From Gonium pectorale (Eukaryota; Chlorophyta; Chlorophyceae; Chlamydomonadales; Volvocaceae), in the NCBI GenBank assembly GCA_001584585.1, contig LSYV01000095.1:102118-166117 (forward strand): 64,000 nucleotides of DNA. The letters are read 5' to 3'. How positions within the stretch are numbered: position 1 is the first letter of the stretch; every line of letters starts with the position of its first letter. The position numbers and the translations under genes were made by a program. This document shows, piece after piece, positions 35,904-48,500 of the stretch. The notes beneath the pieces were generated by a model that saw only the letters and a list, made by a program, of their open reading frames with translations, was not told where the DNA came from and ran no database searches.

Positions 35904-38900
35904 ATGGAGAAGCTCTCCTCGCCGCTTCGCATCGCGGTGACGGGCGCCAGCGGCTACGTGGCGGGGGCGGTGGTGGCGCGGCTGCTGGCTGCGGGCCACA
36001 CCGTCGTGGCGACCGTCAGGTGAGGGGGTGGGGACACGGGGGGTAGTGGGATCGGGAGGCATCCTTAGTAGAGAAGCCTGGGGACACGGGGGGTGGGGAC
36101 ACGGGGGTTGGGGACACGGGGGGTGGGGAGAGAACGGAGGAGGAGGCCGGGCTCGGTCGCTGGCAGGTGCCGTAGCAGGGCGCATGGGCCTTTGGGGGAA
36201 AGGGAAGGGCGAGGGGGGTCAAGAGGTTGGGAAGCCTGAGAAAGGGGTCGGGGAGGGGGCTGAACAGCGGCGGTGCTGACGGGGAGCCAGACGCTGACCA
36301 GGCGCGGGTAGCGCGGCTTGGGTCTTTCCCCACCGCGTGGAGGGGGGGCTGACGGCAGCACAAGACGCACATGAGGAAGTTCAGACCGGGCACAGGGTCG
36401 GGGCCAGTGGCCGTTATGGAAGGACGGATCCCGGCGAGCAACGAGGCGGGGGGGGGGCCGTCCAGCGATTGAGTGGTGGTGGTGGTGGTGGTGGTGAGGT
36501 GTGGGGCAGGTGCGACGGGTCGGTGCGCGGCGTGTTGAAAAGGAAAACGCATACGACGAGCGTAAGCGCGAAAGTGATGGCGTCGTTGTGGGACCCAGCT
36601 CCAGAGGCAGTCGAAGGGGTGATGTCCCTGCATGTTAGTTCGGCGGCGACCACCACCGTAGCCATGTGTGGCGTGTGTGTGGGCTGGCGTCGCCGTGCCG
36701 CGGCCTCGGGTCGATGGACCACGGCTGGCGGTGGGGGTGCTGCTTGCGGTGGTGATGTTAGTGGCGGTGGCGGCGCTGCGCTGCGCCGCGAAGGAGCACC
36801 CTACTGGCGGGTCGTCTGGCCGCCGCGCGCACATCGGGCTGGCGGGCTTTGAGTCGGGCTTTGAGCCGCCTGCCTTTGTGCACGGGCCAACGATCCTCAA
36901 CCCCACCCCACCCCATTCCATCCCACCCCATTCCATCCCACCCCATTCCACCCCACCCATCCGCTCACACCCGCTCACATCCCCGCCTCTCTTCCACATC
37001 CCTCAGACCCCTCCGCTCCTTACACCCGCCATGCACGGCCTCCTCCTCCTCCTCCTCCTCCTCCATGCGCGCTTCGCCCCTTCCCTCAGGGACCCCTCCA
37101 ACCAGGCCATCGTGGGCCCCCTCAAGGCGCTGCCCGGCGCCGCCCAGCGGCTGGAGCTGTTCGCCGCCGACCTGCTGGTGCCCGGCAGCTTCGACGCGGC
37201 CCTCAGCGGCTGCGAGGTGGTCATCCACACCGCCTCGCCCTTCATCATCAACATCAAGCCGGGGGAGGGGAGGGCGAGGCTGGTGGACCCGGCGGTCAAG
37301 GGCGTGGAGAACGTGATTGGTGTGTGTGTGGGGGGGGGTTAGCCTGTGGGGGGTAGGATGGGATGTTGTGGGGTGGGGTGGGGCTCAGAGAATGGTGTGT
37401 GGGAAGAAGGTACGGGGGGAGGGATGGTGGTCGCGGGAGGCGAGGGTGAGGCGCGGGGTATAACACTGGAGATACGGCGTTGAGGATGTTGTTCCGTTTG
37501 GGAGGGCGGGCGTTCGCGACGGCGGGGGGGGCGGGTCTTCCGCCGCCCTTGCGCCTGCTCCAGTCCCGCCCCCCCGAGTCCCATGCTTTGCACCCCCTCA
37601 CCTCCCCGCCAGTCCCTGCTCCACGCATTCAGCGCACCAACGGGGTAACGGGGCCACGGAGCCCCAGCCCCCCTACCCCCCATAAGATTTCATTCCGTAG
37701 TTTTCAATTCGGCGTCACTCGTTCCGACCCATTTCACCCTTTTCCACTTTCCCCCCCGCCACGGGAGACCAGTGCGTTCTCGTCCACTCCTTTCCCCACC
37801 CTCACTCACCCTCCGCCACGCAGCCTCCATCGAGCGCACCCCCAGCGTCACGCGCCTGGTGCTGACGTCATCCATCGCCGCCATCATGTGGTCCAACCCG
37901 AACAAGTGCCGCCCCGGCCACCACCAGTACGACGAGACCGACTGGAACGGCCTGGCCTCCGAGACCGTCATGCCGTACGCGTACAGCAAGACGGCGGCGG
38001 AGCGGCGAGCCTGGGAGCTGGCCAGGGGCCAGAGTCGGTACGTTTCGCAGCACACCGAGAGGCGGACATGCCCCCCTGGCCACGCTCACTGGCTGTCCTC
38101 GCGGGGTCGTAGTCTTGGTTCGTTCGCCTGGGTACTAAAAGAACGGTGGGAGCGGCGGACACGCTTCCAACCCCCGACTGTGACCCCCGACTGTGACCCG
38201 CGACTGTTGACCCCCGACTGTAACCCAGGGGCGAGGGGTACCATTGCGTGGCACTTCAGACAAGCTTCCACCTGCAATCTTAGAGCTGTGATGTCCTTGG
38301 GTATACTTGTGTAAGGAGACGGGCTGCCCTGGCATTCCGCCTCCTTCGGCCCTCTTGGCCCCCCGGGCTGGAGCGCCGCAACCCCCGCCCCACAGCCCTC
38401 TGGCGGCGCCGGCCAGCTCTGCCTTCGCGCCCTTTCCTCCCCACCCGCGGCTTTCTCCCCGGCCTCCCCCGCCTCCCCCTGCCTTCCCTTCCCGTCACTC
38501 CGCTCGGCCACCGCTACCTTGCCTCAGCCTGCACACGGACTGAGTAACAACGCCATCCACGGCTTCTCCCCTGCCCCCCTGCCTCCCTTGCCGTGACCCC
38601 GCCTCTCCCCCCACCGCCTCAGCCTGCCCACCCCCCGATTTACCATCCCACCCCAGCCCTTATCCGACTTGCCCCTCCCCTCCCCTCTCCCTCCCCTCCC
38701 TCCCCGCGGCAGCTGGTCACTGGTCGCCATGTGCCCCGGCCTGGTGCTGGGCCCGCCGCTGAGCAGCCGCACAGACAGCGAGAGCGTGGCGCTGGTGCAG
38801 CGGCTGGTGGCGGGCGAGATGTGGCCGGCGGCGCCGCCCGGGGGGCTCAGCTGCGTGGACGTGCGCGACGTGGCGGCGGCACACTGCCTGGCGGCGGTGC

Positions 38901-40397
38901 ACCCGGGGGCCAAGGGCAGGTGGGAAAGGCGTGGAGTGGTGCCGCGTGCGGCTTCCGTGTGTGTGTGCGTGTGTGTGTTTGTGGGTGCGGGTGTGAGGGG
39001 ACTGGGAGGGTGGGTGAGTGGATGGGGGTGGCGAACGCTCATTTTTTGAACGCGGGCTGGGTGATGACCGGCGGATGAAGAGGTGCCGTTAGTCAGGTTT
39101 ACATCCGCGAGCCTCCAACCGCCAACGACCGCCAACCGCCAACCGCCATCGCAGGTACGCCCTGGTGGGCGCCGACACGGACATGCGCTCGCTGGCGGGC
39201 ACCGTGGCGGGGCTGTACCCGGGCGGCCGCGTGTGGCGGCCCGCCTTCCTGCTGCCGCGCTGGCTCATGGTGGCGCTGGCGCCGCTGGTGGGGCTGCCCA
39301 AGGACTCGGCGCAGGTGGGAGCGTGTCGTATGTGCGTGTGTGTGCGTGTGTGTGGGGTGCGGGGGAGGGGGGAGGTGGAAGGGGGGAGGGGGAAGGGGGG
39401 AGGGGGAGACGGTCTGGGCGGAGCGCTCTCACTGGAGGTGGGGTGGGGGCTCCGGGCGCCTCCCGGCTGGAGAGCAACGGCCCGTAGCTGGGCCGGCTTT
39501 CCCAGCTGGGCCGGCTTTCCCAGCTGGGCCGGCTTTCCCAGATGCGATGCGATACGGTGGGGAACTACGCTGTGATGTCACTGCTTTCTGAGAGGGAGCC
39601 CATAACTTCTTTGGGCCGCGGCAAGCGGACCCTTTCTTTCATGGCTTCCAACTTATGTCTGTGACCCCCCTTGCTCTCAACCCGTAACCGTACCGCCGTA
39701 CTCCCGTACCATCAAACGCCGTGCCGCAGTACACTATGGGCTTTTCCAGCAGCTTCGACACCTCCAAGGTCCGCACCGAGCTGGGCCTGGCCTTCACGCC
39801 CATCGAGGTCACGCTGCGGGACATGGTGGAGGTGAGGGGCATGGAGGCGGAGGCGGAGGCGGAGGCGGGGAGGTTACCGTGCTCAGCCCGTGCGGGCCGG
39901 GGCTGAGGTGAAACCGACAGGCACGGCTGGAACACGCTGGAAGCTGCAAAGGACGAGGGAGCCACCCGCCATGTACACGGGCATACGCACCCTGGGTTGC
40001 AGCGCTACGAGTATGGTGCAACGGACGGGCGGCACCCGGGATGCCGTGGTCCGTGCGAACACGTCAAAGTCAAGGAACGGCGTGTGGGACTGCGGTATTC
40101 GAAACGAACAATGGCAGGGGGCTGGACGGAAATTTGAAAGGAACTCGCGGAAGAGGCGGGCGACGGACGGTATGGGACGGTGAAGCGATGCCCCCCTCAC
40201 AACCCACCTCTGCCCCTCGTGTGTGTCAAACTCAACACTTTCACACCGGTACGTGCATGACTGGAAGATCAGCCCCTGCCCCGATCACGCCCCATCCGGT
40301 GCGCCCCTTGCAGGACCTGGCCGCTCGGGGTCTCGCACGGCACCCGAAGCCGTCGGCAGCCGACCCCGCGGCCAAGCAGCACCTGCAGAAGCAATAG
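35904..40397 (+). CDS. Cinnamoyl-CoA/dihydroflavonol reductase-like SDR, paralogue 1
   Basis: Model: join(35904..36019, 37090..37319, 37824..38037, 38713..38919, 39155..39314, 39730..39831, 40314..40397), 370 residues, all introns GT-AG. The frame is open upstream to an ATG at 35583; that extension is Pro/Ala-rich, so I chose the ATG just before the fold. It is an extended short-chain dehydrogenase/reductase using NADPH. The nucleotide loop is TGASGYVA (13-20), with A in the last glycine position as in plant cinnamoyl-CoA reductases. The catalytic residues are S131 or S132 in LTSSIAA and Y167-x3-K171 in PYAYSKTAAE. Later comes the family motif CVDVRDVAAAHCLA. The plant CCR signature NWYCYGK is absent, so the substrate is unknown; algae do not make classical lignin. 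A close paralogue lies 5 kb downstream. Introns 1 and 5 carry minisatellites. Confidence 0.85.
36080..36129 (+). repeat. G-rich minisatellite, reductase 1 intron 1
   Basis: About three copies of a 16-base unit, GGGGACACGGGGGGTG, lie shortly after the donor of intron 1. Confidence 0.8.
36516..36590 (+). repeat. Dispersed ~75-bp repeat, copy 2
   Basis: This is the second copy of the block at 17429-17500, here in intron 1 of reductase 1 and directly after a GGT microsatellite (36475-36496). Confidence 0.7.
36901..36958 (+). repeat. CCCCATTCCATCCCA minisatellite, reductase 1 intron 1
   Basis: The 15-base unit is repeated about three times, imperfectly, some 130 bases before the exon 2 acceptor. 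Confidence 0.8.
38171..38226 (+). repeat. CCCCCGACTGTGA minisatellite, reductase 1 intron 3
   Basis: Four imperfect copies of a 13-15 base unit (CCCCCGACTGTGA) lie in tandem. Confidence 0.75.
39486..39539 (+). repeat. 18-bp perfect triplicate, reductase 1 intron 5
   Basis: AGCTGGGCCGGCTTTCCC is repeated exactly three times. The identity implies a recent duplication. Confidence 0.95.
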
Positions 40398-41073
40398 TAG
40401 AGCCGGCGGTGGCAGCGGTGGCGGCGGTGGCGGCCAGGGGCTTCGTTTGGAGGTGGCGACTCCCGTTGGTATCAAATTCGGTGCCAGCGAATGGGTATTG
40501 GGGAGGGAGCGTGCGAACTTTGGCGCGCGGCCTCCGTGACCTAAAGCAGAGTTGAAACTGCAACTCCAAGTCCGATGTCGCACAGTGCGTTGAGAGGGAT
40601 GTGAGGTACGTTGTGCTGGAGATGCTGAGCAGGGGAGAGCGCAAAAGTTGAGTGATTAATGCTTTCTGAGTGGAGCGCAGAAGCGAATTCACACCACCAC
40701 CTGTCGTCGTGCGTACTGTACAGTAGCGGCGGCGGTACCGCGGCGGTTGCTTGGTGGTGGAGTCAAATAATTGTTTTGTTGATTTGGCGCTACGGCTGTG
40801 CGCGCGCGCCACATAGCATTCGCATGTGCACGTAGCATTTGCGTCGCGTAGCGTTTCCCCTTGTTTTTCTCCGTACAAACCGTACGGGCGTACACGATGC
40901 AGGCCCCCTCCTCCCCTTGCGCCATACCGGTACACCTTCGCACGCGGGCTTGCATCATTATCACGTGCCGTGTGTAGGCCAAAGGGCTTCGGCTTCGGCT
41001 TGAGGTCAGTGCTGAGGCGGTTTTGGGCACGGCCGCTACACGGCCAGGCCTGAACGCTTGCTCGCTTCGAGCT

Positions 41074-41078
41074 TGTAA
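41074..41078 (+). terminator. TGTAA poly(A) signal, probable end of reductase 1
   Basis: This is the first TGTAA found after the stop at 40397, about 680 bases downstream. The distance is long but within the usual range for algal 3' UTRs. Confidence 0.35.
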
Positions 41079-41663
41079 TGGAGCAGTAATGCCATGAGTC
41101 GTTCCGTTTAATTGCGAGCTTGGGACTTGTTCCTGTCCAAAAGACGTGCTTGGTATTGCACGAAGGGAAGAGGCAGGGATCGTGATAAGGAGTGGGTTGG
41201 CCAGGGGTTGGCCACCGCGGGTCTGTGCAGGCTCGCCGGGTTGAATGGTCAAGACAGGTAGTGCCTGTGTTTGTTTCACGATGCTGCTCAGACTTGCTCT
41301 TGCAGCGAATGATCAATGGCAGCGAGTTGCACACGGGTACGGTCTCGTCCAGCGCGCGCGATGAAGTACACTGATTGCTCTGCGTGTTACCCAGCTTGAT
41401 GATCGACGTCGCACTTTAGTTTTACTCGCCCTAGACAGCCCGAGGCAAAGCTCACGCGAACCGTACACTTCAAACCATTTAATGGGGGGCCACAGTATGG
41501 GCTTGTACTAATTTGCCAGGCAACAACAGCATTGTGCGTGTAGCTCTCCACTCGCCTACCTGCCCCGCTGGCGCTCAGCTGTCTTGTGCGCGGCCTTCGC
41601 CCATCGGCGACCACAAGTTGCCTGCTTGGGCCCCACCGGTCAAGGGGCTTGGCTGTTGCAGTC

Positions 41664-44392
41664 ATGGCGCCACGAGGCGGGGCCAAGAGCAAGGCCAAGG
41701 CTGCCGACGATGGGGTTGCGCAAACCACGGTGGGAGCGCGCATCGCGTTGCAGTGCCATTCCGCCTGCGGGTTAAACACTCAGCATCCGGTGACTTCTTG
41801 CTTGCAGCTTGGGATTTGGACGCCCAAACCCTTCCTGCAATACACAGCGTTGCGCATGCTTTTGCGTCCTGCCGGCTTGCAGACCCCACTGAACACGCCG
41901 TCACGCATACAAAACACAGCGTTGCGCAACATGCCATGCACGTCATATCCACCGAGATACCCGCTTGCGCTTTCATCCCCGTGAAAAGGAGGGCTCGAAG
42001 GCCGCGGCAGCAGCTCGCCCCGCGAAACGAGCCAAGAAGGCAGACGGCCGGGCGGAAGCCGCACAGCCGGCACCCAGCGACAGCGACGACGGCACTGCCG
42101 CTGCTGCCGCTGTCGCGTCCGCCCCAGCCGGCGGCGAGCGCGCGCTCGGCGGGTCAGGCCCCAAAGCCGAGGATGGGACCGCTGCCGGCAGCAGGGGCAG
42201 GGCCAAGGGCAAGGGCGCGGGCAAGGCCGCCGCGGGCGAGGGCTCGGCGGCCGTGGGGCCCGCGGGCGGGGAGGCGGGCCCGCGCTATTTCCTGATGAAG
42301 AGCGAGCCAGAGGAGTTCTCGCTGGACGACCTCAGCGCCAAGCCGAACTCGACGTCCTGTTGGGAAGGTGGGGCGGGGAGGTGGGCGTCGGGGCCGTGCA
42401 CTGGGACCAACGCAGGGACGTTACTTCGGTGGCTTGAAGGCATTCTAAGAGTCATCGTCTCCGCAAGCGCCGGCCTTCCCTGCCCTCCCCGCCGCCGGCC
42501 CACTGCCCTCTTCCCGCAACCTACCCTCAGCTCCCCCTCCCTCACTACATGTATTCCTCTGAGCGCCCCCACCCCAACCCCTCGTTCTCTACCCCTCGCA
42601 CAACCGCCGTGCTGGCCGCCTCCCCTCCACTCCACCTGCATACGTGCTCGCTCCGCGGCGGCAGGCGTGCGCAACGCCCAGGCTCGCAACATCATGCGTT
42701 CCATGAAGCTGGGCGACCAGGCGTTCTTCTACCACAGGTGGGTTATGATGTTACACGTTCCCGTCAGAGCCGGTGCGGCCATGGGTAGATTGTGATAGTC
42801 CGATGATAGTCCGAGGGCCGACTCCCTCCCAGGCAAGCCAGCATCTCAGGACTCAGGTAGCGGGCAACTGGGGCCGGCCTTTACGAGGTCCAGGTCCAGG
42901 TCCACATCTACGTCGAGGCCGGACGCAGAGCAAGTGCCCTGCCGGAAGCGGCGAGACGGTGTGGGGTTCGGGGCGCCGTTCGGTAGAGGGCAGCGTGGCC
43001 GGGGGCAGGGCGGGCCTGTGTGACCGATGCGCTGCGGGCCACATCTGGGGGCGTGTTGCCCGCTTAGCGGCTTGACGCCCAAACACCCGCTCTCCCCGCC
43101 CCCCGCCCCCCGCCCCCCGCCCCCCGCCCCCCGGCCCCCACCCCCACCTCGCTCCCGTGTGAGCAGCTCCTGTAAGGTGCCGGCGGTGGTGGGGCTGGTG
43201 GAGGTGGTCCGTGAGGCGTACCCGGACCACACCGCGTTTGACAAGTCGAGCAAGTACTACGATCCGCGAAGGTTGGCCCGGCAGCCGGGGCGGGGGCCGG
43301 GGCCGGAGGGCGTGATCGTGAAGGGAGGATGAGAAACGAAGTCTGGGGAGTGCCGGGGCTGGCTGCCGACGATTTGAATGTTGGTGCCGGATCGTGGGGC
43401 ACGGGGGAGCGGTGAGCGCTAGGCCACCGGCTCGTAAAGACTGACGCAGGAGCGGGGAGGAGCGGCCCGTTTAGCCGATGCCGGGGGAAAGGCAGAGTCT
43501 GGACAGGAGCGGCTTCGCGCGTCCGATGCGGGCGTCCGGCAGGAAAGCCAAATGTGGCTGCGTCCGGGGACAGTCGGACGTGGCAGGGAAAAGCTCCGGG
43601 CGCTGTTCACGGTTCTTCCGCAAGAAACACACACGCCGGGCATACCGGTACACCTACCGCACCTCATACTTCCCGGCCTCCGCCCTCCGCTCTCTTTCCC
43701 CCTACCCGCCTTTGGCCCCGACCTCCGCCCGACACGGGGCCGCAGCACCCCCGACGCGCCAAAGTGGTGGATGGTGGACGTGCGGTTGGTGCGGCGGGCG
43801 GTGCGGCCCGTGACGCTGGCGGAGCTGCGGGCCGAGGGCGCCCGCGCGGGCTCGCCGGTGGCCAGCATGGTGCTCATAAACAAGTGAGCCGCGGGCACCA
43901 GCGAGATGAGGCAGGCTCAGGGGCCTGGGACGGGAGGGGATTGTGTGCTTTCGCGCGGTAGGTTTGATGCGGTGCGGATGGCCTTTGGCAGTTTGGCGGT
44001 TGGGCTTCGGAGGAGCGAGAACCTTGTAGTCGGCTAACTCTCCCGTCACTTCTCGTGTTCCTTCCACACACAGGTCCCGTCTGAGCGTTCAGCCCGTCAC
44101 TCCAGAGCAGTGGGAGCGCGTGCTGCAGCTGGAGGCGGAGCAGGCGGGGGCGACCGGAGGCGAGGGAGCAGCCGGGGCGGAAGAGAACGGGAAGGCGAAG
44201 GCGAAGGGGAAGGGAAAGGGGAAGGCCAAGGAGGCGGCGGAGAATGGAGGCGCCAAGAAGGGGATAGAGAAGAGCAGGGCCGAGGATGAACAGGAGGCTG
44301 AGGCGGACGAGGCGGAAGACGGGGAGGCCGAGGCCAAAGTGGTCGCTACGGGCGCCAAAGGGAGGGCCAAGCGGGCTAAGCGGGCCAGCTGA
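41664..44392 (+). CDS. THYN1: THYN1-like EVE-domain nuclear protein
   Basis: Model: join(41664..41729, 41989..42367, 42665..42737, 43167..43271, 43746..43883, 44074..44392), 359 residues. The acceptor at 41989 is one of three in-frame options; the other junctions are firm. Residues about 121-275 form an EVE domain matching animal THYN1 nearly segment by segment: YFLMKSEPEEFSLDDL, TSCWEGVRNAQARNIMR, MKLGDQAFFYHSSCK, VVREAYPDHTAFD, PKWWMVDVRLVR, and SRLSVQPVTPEQWERVLQLE. EVE domains are related to PUA and YTH folds and are proposed readers of modified bases; THYN1 is a nuclear protein. The fold is flanked by a basic, Ala-rich N-terminus and a Lys/Glu-rich C-terminal tail (KAKAKGKGKGKAKE). Both are probably disordered and could hold nuclear localisation signals. 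The gene sits between the two reductase paralogues with no evident functional tie. Confidence 0.9.
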
Positions 44393-44949
44393 GCACTGAG
44401 CCAGGCTCAGGAGGCTGGCCCCTTGCCTTCCGGGACAAACATGGCACCGTCGTAACGTTCTCGCATGTCATCGGACGCCCTGCTCTATGCAGCACACAGG
44501 GCTAACGGGATCCCTGCAAATAACGGGGTTTATGCGGTATGCTCTTTCTTTGCGACAAATGCAGGTGCGATATAAGCAAGGGACGCAAGAACATTAGGTC
44601 AATGCCCTTGATGTTGGCTTGTGAGCGCACGTTGCAATGGTGTCGAGATTCAAGGGTCGTGATCACGGCGCTTGACGATGCGCCACCGCGGTGACGCTGC
44701 GGGGTTAGAGACACTCCACGCGGGCGGGTGTCCGGGAGTGTGACCTGAGGATGCCCCGAACAGCCCGCTCCCCCAGGGTGCACCCTCTAAACCGCTGACG
44801 CATGGGCGAAGACAGCGATACGGCTGGAGGTGGTGGTCGCCGCTGTCGCTTGTTTGAACCTTTTGAACCTCCACAACCGTCTCCGCGCTACCGGAATAGT
44901 ATCAGGATACGCGAACATGGGTTCCTTCCATCCGCCACCTCACAGCGTT

Positions 44950-44954
44950 TGTAA
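44950..44954 (+). terminator. TGTAA poly(A) signal of the THYN1-like gene
   Basis: This is the first TGTAA after the stop, 560 bases downstream. Confidence 0.4.
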
Positions 44955-45505
44955 TGCATGCAGGTGAACAAGCATGCGTTCTTGCCTATTAGGCAACTTC
45001 CTCCTGGGAAGGTGGGGTCGTTGAGAGGGAATGGGGAAAGGCAAGCATTCTGCGAGGCCAGAGAGACTGGCCCGGACGACTTTCAGGCGGGTTAAGTTGG
45101 ACAAGGGGGTACCATGGCGTGCTGCAGATGCCGCATGAAATCTCTTGCCCCCACCCCACTCGGACCCTCCCAGCACAAATGCTGTCAATGCAAATGTCAA
45201 GCGCAAACGCCGTTCTCAGTCCTCACCACCAAAGCACCAGTTGCCCAGTACAGCCCATACATGTATCTCCGAAACCCATACATGCAGTTTCTACTGTATG
45301 CTGCGCTTGTTCAGATAGATTTGTGTAGAAGGCATCGAGGCGTTGCTTTCAGTTTCGAAAAATTTAGGAGCGTAACCCTGCGCAACCGTTATGCCTACCC
45401 TGCAATGCTTATGCCTTTCGTGTTTTCGTGCGTGCCGTCATATTCTAGCATATCATTACTATCATTATTACCAACGAACTCAATACTTCAGTGATTCCAG
45501 CCGAA
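44955..45505. other. Upstream region of reductase 2
   Basis: No gene seen. The last 250 bases before the start codon are clearly AT-rich (about 45330-45500), consistent with a promoter and 5' UTR for the next gene. Confidence 0.4.
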
Positions 45506-48500
45506 ATGTCGCAAAGTGAGAAGCACCCGCTTTACCCGGAGGAGAAGGCCCATGCCCCAACGACTGTGTGCGTCACGGGTGTAACTGGCTTCGTGGCTGG
45601 TGAGGTTACGGGTTCTCACTTTGAACTAGGCTCGCGACGGTAACTTTCGGACGCGTGCAGCAATGCAAGCAAGCGTGTTAACCAAACACTGCCCCGCGTG
45701 TTCCCGCGCACCAACATCACCCACGACCGCCGAAAACCAAGGACTTCCATCGGTCAAATGACATGCAAGGGCCGTTGACCCACGCCGCGCAGGTTCCATC
45801 GTTGCGCGCCTGCTGGAGAGCGGACACACGGTTCATGGCACATGCCGCTCGCCCGAGAAGGCCGACACGGTCGTCCACCTCACCTCGCTACCGGGCGCAG
45901 CCGAGCGGTTGAAGCTGTTCAAGGCGGAACTGCTCGAGGCCGGAAGGTTGGTCTCCGCAGGTTGCTGTTTGTGAGCGTGTGCCTGCACGTCGTGCGTGGC
46001 TGCGGCGTTGAGCTGGTGGCGCTGTGGCGCTGGCACGGGGGGCGCGGGCACGGCTGCGAATCTAGGAAGACGGTTCCGTCGTGCCCTGGCAGCCTTTTCT
46101 TTTGAGCTGCCGTCGCGTCGCGCGTTACTAGTTCTTAGGTTGAGAAGTTTACCAGCCGTGGACGTCTTCCTGGGACCGCCTTCCTGCGGTAGGGGGTTTA
46201 CGGTGTATTGCGGGCGCGGGGGGCGGCCACGTGACCTGCTCCGCTAGCGACATCCTGTTGTGCTTTCCCCAGGGCCACTGCGAACGGGTTGGCCAGGCAG
46301 CCCCCCGCTGCTGGGGGTAGAGGTTGTGGCAGCAGCCCCTCTCTCGCCATTTCCCCCCCCCCCCCGGGACCCCAGCCCTTGATCAGAGATTCCGCACCGC
46401 CCCCCGCGCGCCGCCCCGCTAGGAGCAGGTTGAAGTCTCGCACGTGTGCGGAACAAGGCACCGCTGCCGACGGTCGCAATGCGTGGTTTGAGCGTATCGC
46501 CTGGCCCGGCAGAACGGCTGCAGGCGAGCACTGACGGACCTATCCCGCGGTACCGCGTGTGGCACACCCCGCCCCCCGCCCCCCGCCCCCCGCGCGAAAC
46601 CCCGCAGCTACGACGCCGCCATGGCCGGCTGCAAGTACGTCATCCACACCGCCTCGCCGTATATCATGGCCGTCAACGCGCGCGAGGTCCGCGCCAAGCT
46701 GCTGGACCCCGCGCTCAAGGGCACCGAGAACGTGCTGGGTGGGTGCTGCGTGGGTGGTGGGTGGGTGTGGAGTGGGCGAACAGCGGGTGGGGGTCATTGG
46801 GTTGATACTTGGAAGCCAAAGGAACGTGCTTGGGTAGGTGTGGAATGGGCTGACGGCGGGGGACGGGGAAATCGGAGGTTGCAAAGCGTTTCGCACTGGA
46901 AGAGCTCAGGGGGGATGGGAGCCTCCACACGACCTCCGGGGGGATGGGAGCCGAGGAATGGCGGGGACACACGAGGAAGGGGACGCCGCCGTGCGGATAC
47001 TGCGGGGGCTGGCTGGGGGGCTAGATAGGGCATCGCATGTATACATGGGTGTGTGGACAGGCCAGCAGGGGGGCCCGGCGTCTGAGGGCACGGATGACGC
47101 GTTAGGTGGGCAAGGGCGGGGTGGGAGGCTTGCGTGGCCATGCTGTGGTGGGGTCAGGTTGGCTTGGGGCGGTGGTGGTGCAGCTAGAAGGCGACGGTGT
47201 GGTCAGGCTGCTGAAAGGAGCGAGTATCGGGCGGCAGACAGAGCGGCCTTACCTGCCGCCCCTTCACCCAGTCCTCGTGGGGGAGCTCTTCTGCCCGCTG
47301 CTGCCCTCCCCGCCGCCTCCGCCTGCGAGACAGGAGGACCCAACCATCCCCGCCGCCTCCACCAGCGACCCTTGCTGTATGCCAGCACACCCACACCGAA
47401 CCCGTGTGGCCGAAAACCCGCCCCCCCCCTCAACGCAGAGTCGGTCAACCGCACGCCCAGCGTGACCAAGGTGGTGCTGACCTCCTCCTGCGCCGCCATC
47501 TACGGCAACCCCACCGAGTTTGGCAAGGACCACGTGTACACGGAGGAGGACTGGTGGGTGCGGGTGCGGCGGGGAGCTCCCCTCTCGGGTGGGACGCCTC
47601 GGGGCAAGCGCCTTGGGAGGACTGGTGGGTGTGAGTGGGTTAGAAGGCGTAATCCTTGGAAAGCCGGAAGCACAGGTCATCCCGAGTCGCCGACTGGTGG
47701 GTGTGCAGGGGGAACTTTCACTGGGAAGGCGCCCTGGAGCAAGGGCGTTGGGGCTTGGGGCCCGAGCGATATGTAGTCCTGGCTGCAGGGGGGGTGGCTG
47801 GGGCGGGAGGCGGGGTCCATGCCGGCGCGCTGCAGGATCGCACGTACCTGCGTGTTGTGGTCAGGGTGTGTGCAGGATGAGTGGATGACTGTTTGGGTGG
47901 GCGAATGGATGCGTGGGTAGGTGGGGCCACGTATGGCTGGCTGGTGGTCTGGCTGGCTGGGAGGTATGTGGATGTGCGGGAGTCAGCGGTTCAGTACAGT
48001 GCGGGACCCGGTCGGCCTGCTGGGACTCGTCGAGGCGTTGGATGCCCGTCTCGGGTACCGGCTTGCGCTGGCACAGCCGGTAGGACCCGTGGCCATCCGA
48101 CCCACCGCCCGGAACCCCCACCCGCAGGGTACCGCATTCGATTCTGACCCTGCCCGCTCTCCAACTCGGCCTATCTTTCCCCGACAGAGCGCTCCCCCCC
48201 TCTTCCCGCCTCGTGCCCCCGTGATCAGGAACCCCACCGCCTCCGAGAAGCTGCTGCCGTACTACTACAGCAAGAAGATCGCGGAGCAGCGCGCCTGGGA
48301 GCTGGCCAAGGCGCAGAGCCGCTGGACCCTGGTCGTCATGAACCCCGCGGTCATCATGGGCCCCCCGCTCAGCAAGCGCACCGACGGCGAATCGGTGCGT
48401 GAGGGCGGGGTGGGGGTGGGGGTGGGGGGGATGCGTGGGTGGCGGCGACGAGCCGATGGCAGTGCCGGTGGCCGGCATGGGGGCGTTAGGGTGCAGTGCG

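Noticed and set aside
36016..36999. 327-codon minus-strand open frame in reductase 1 intron 1
   Set aside because: Composed of minisatellite and microsatellite translations (His/Pro/Thr runs) without family resemblance.
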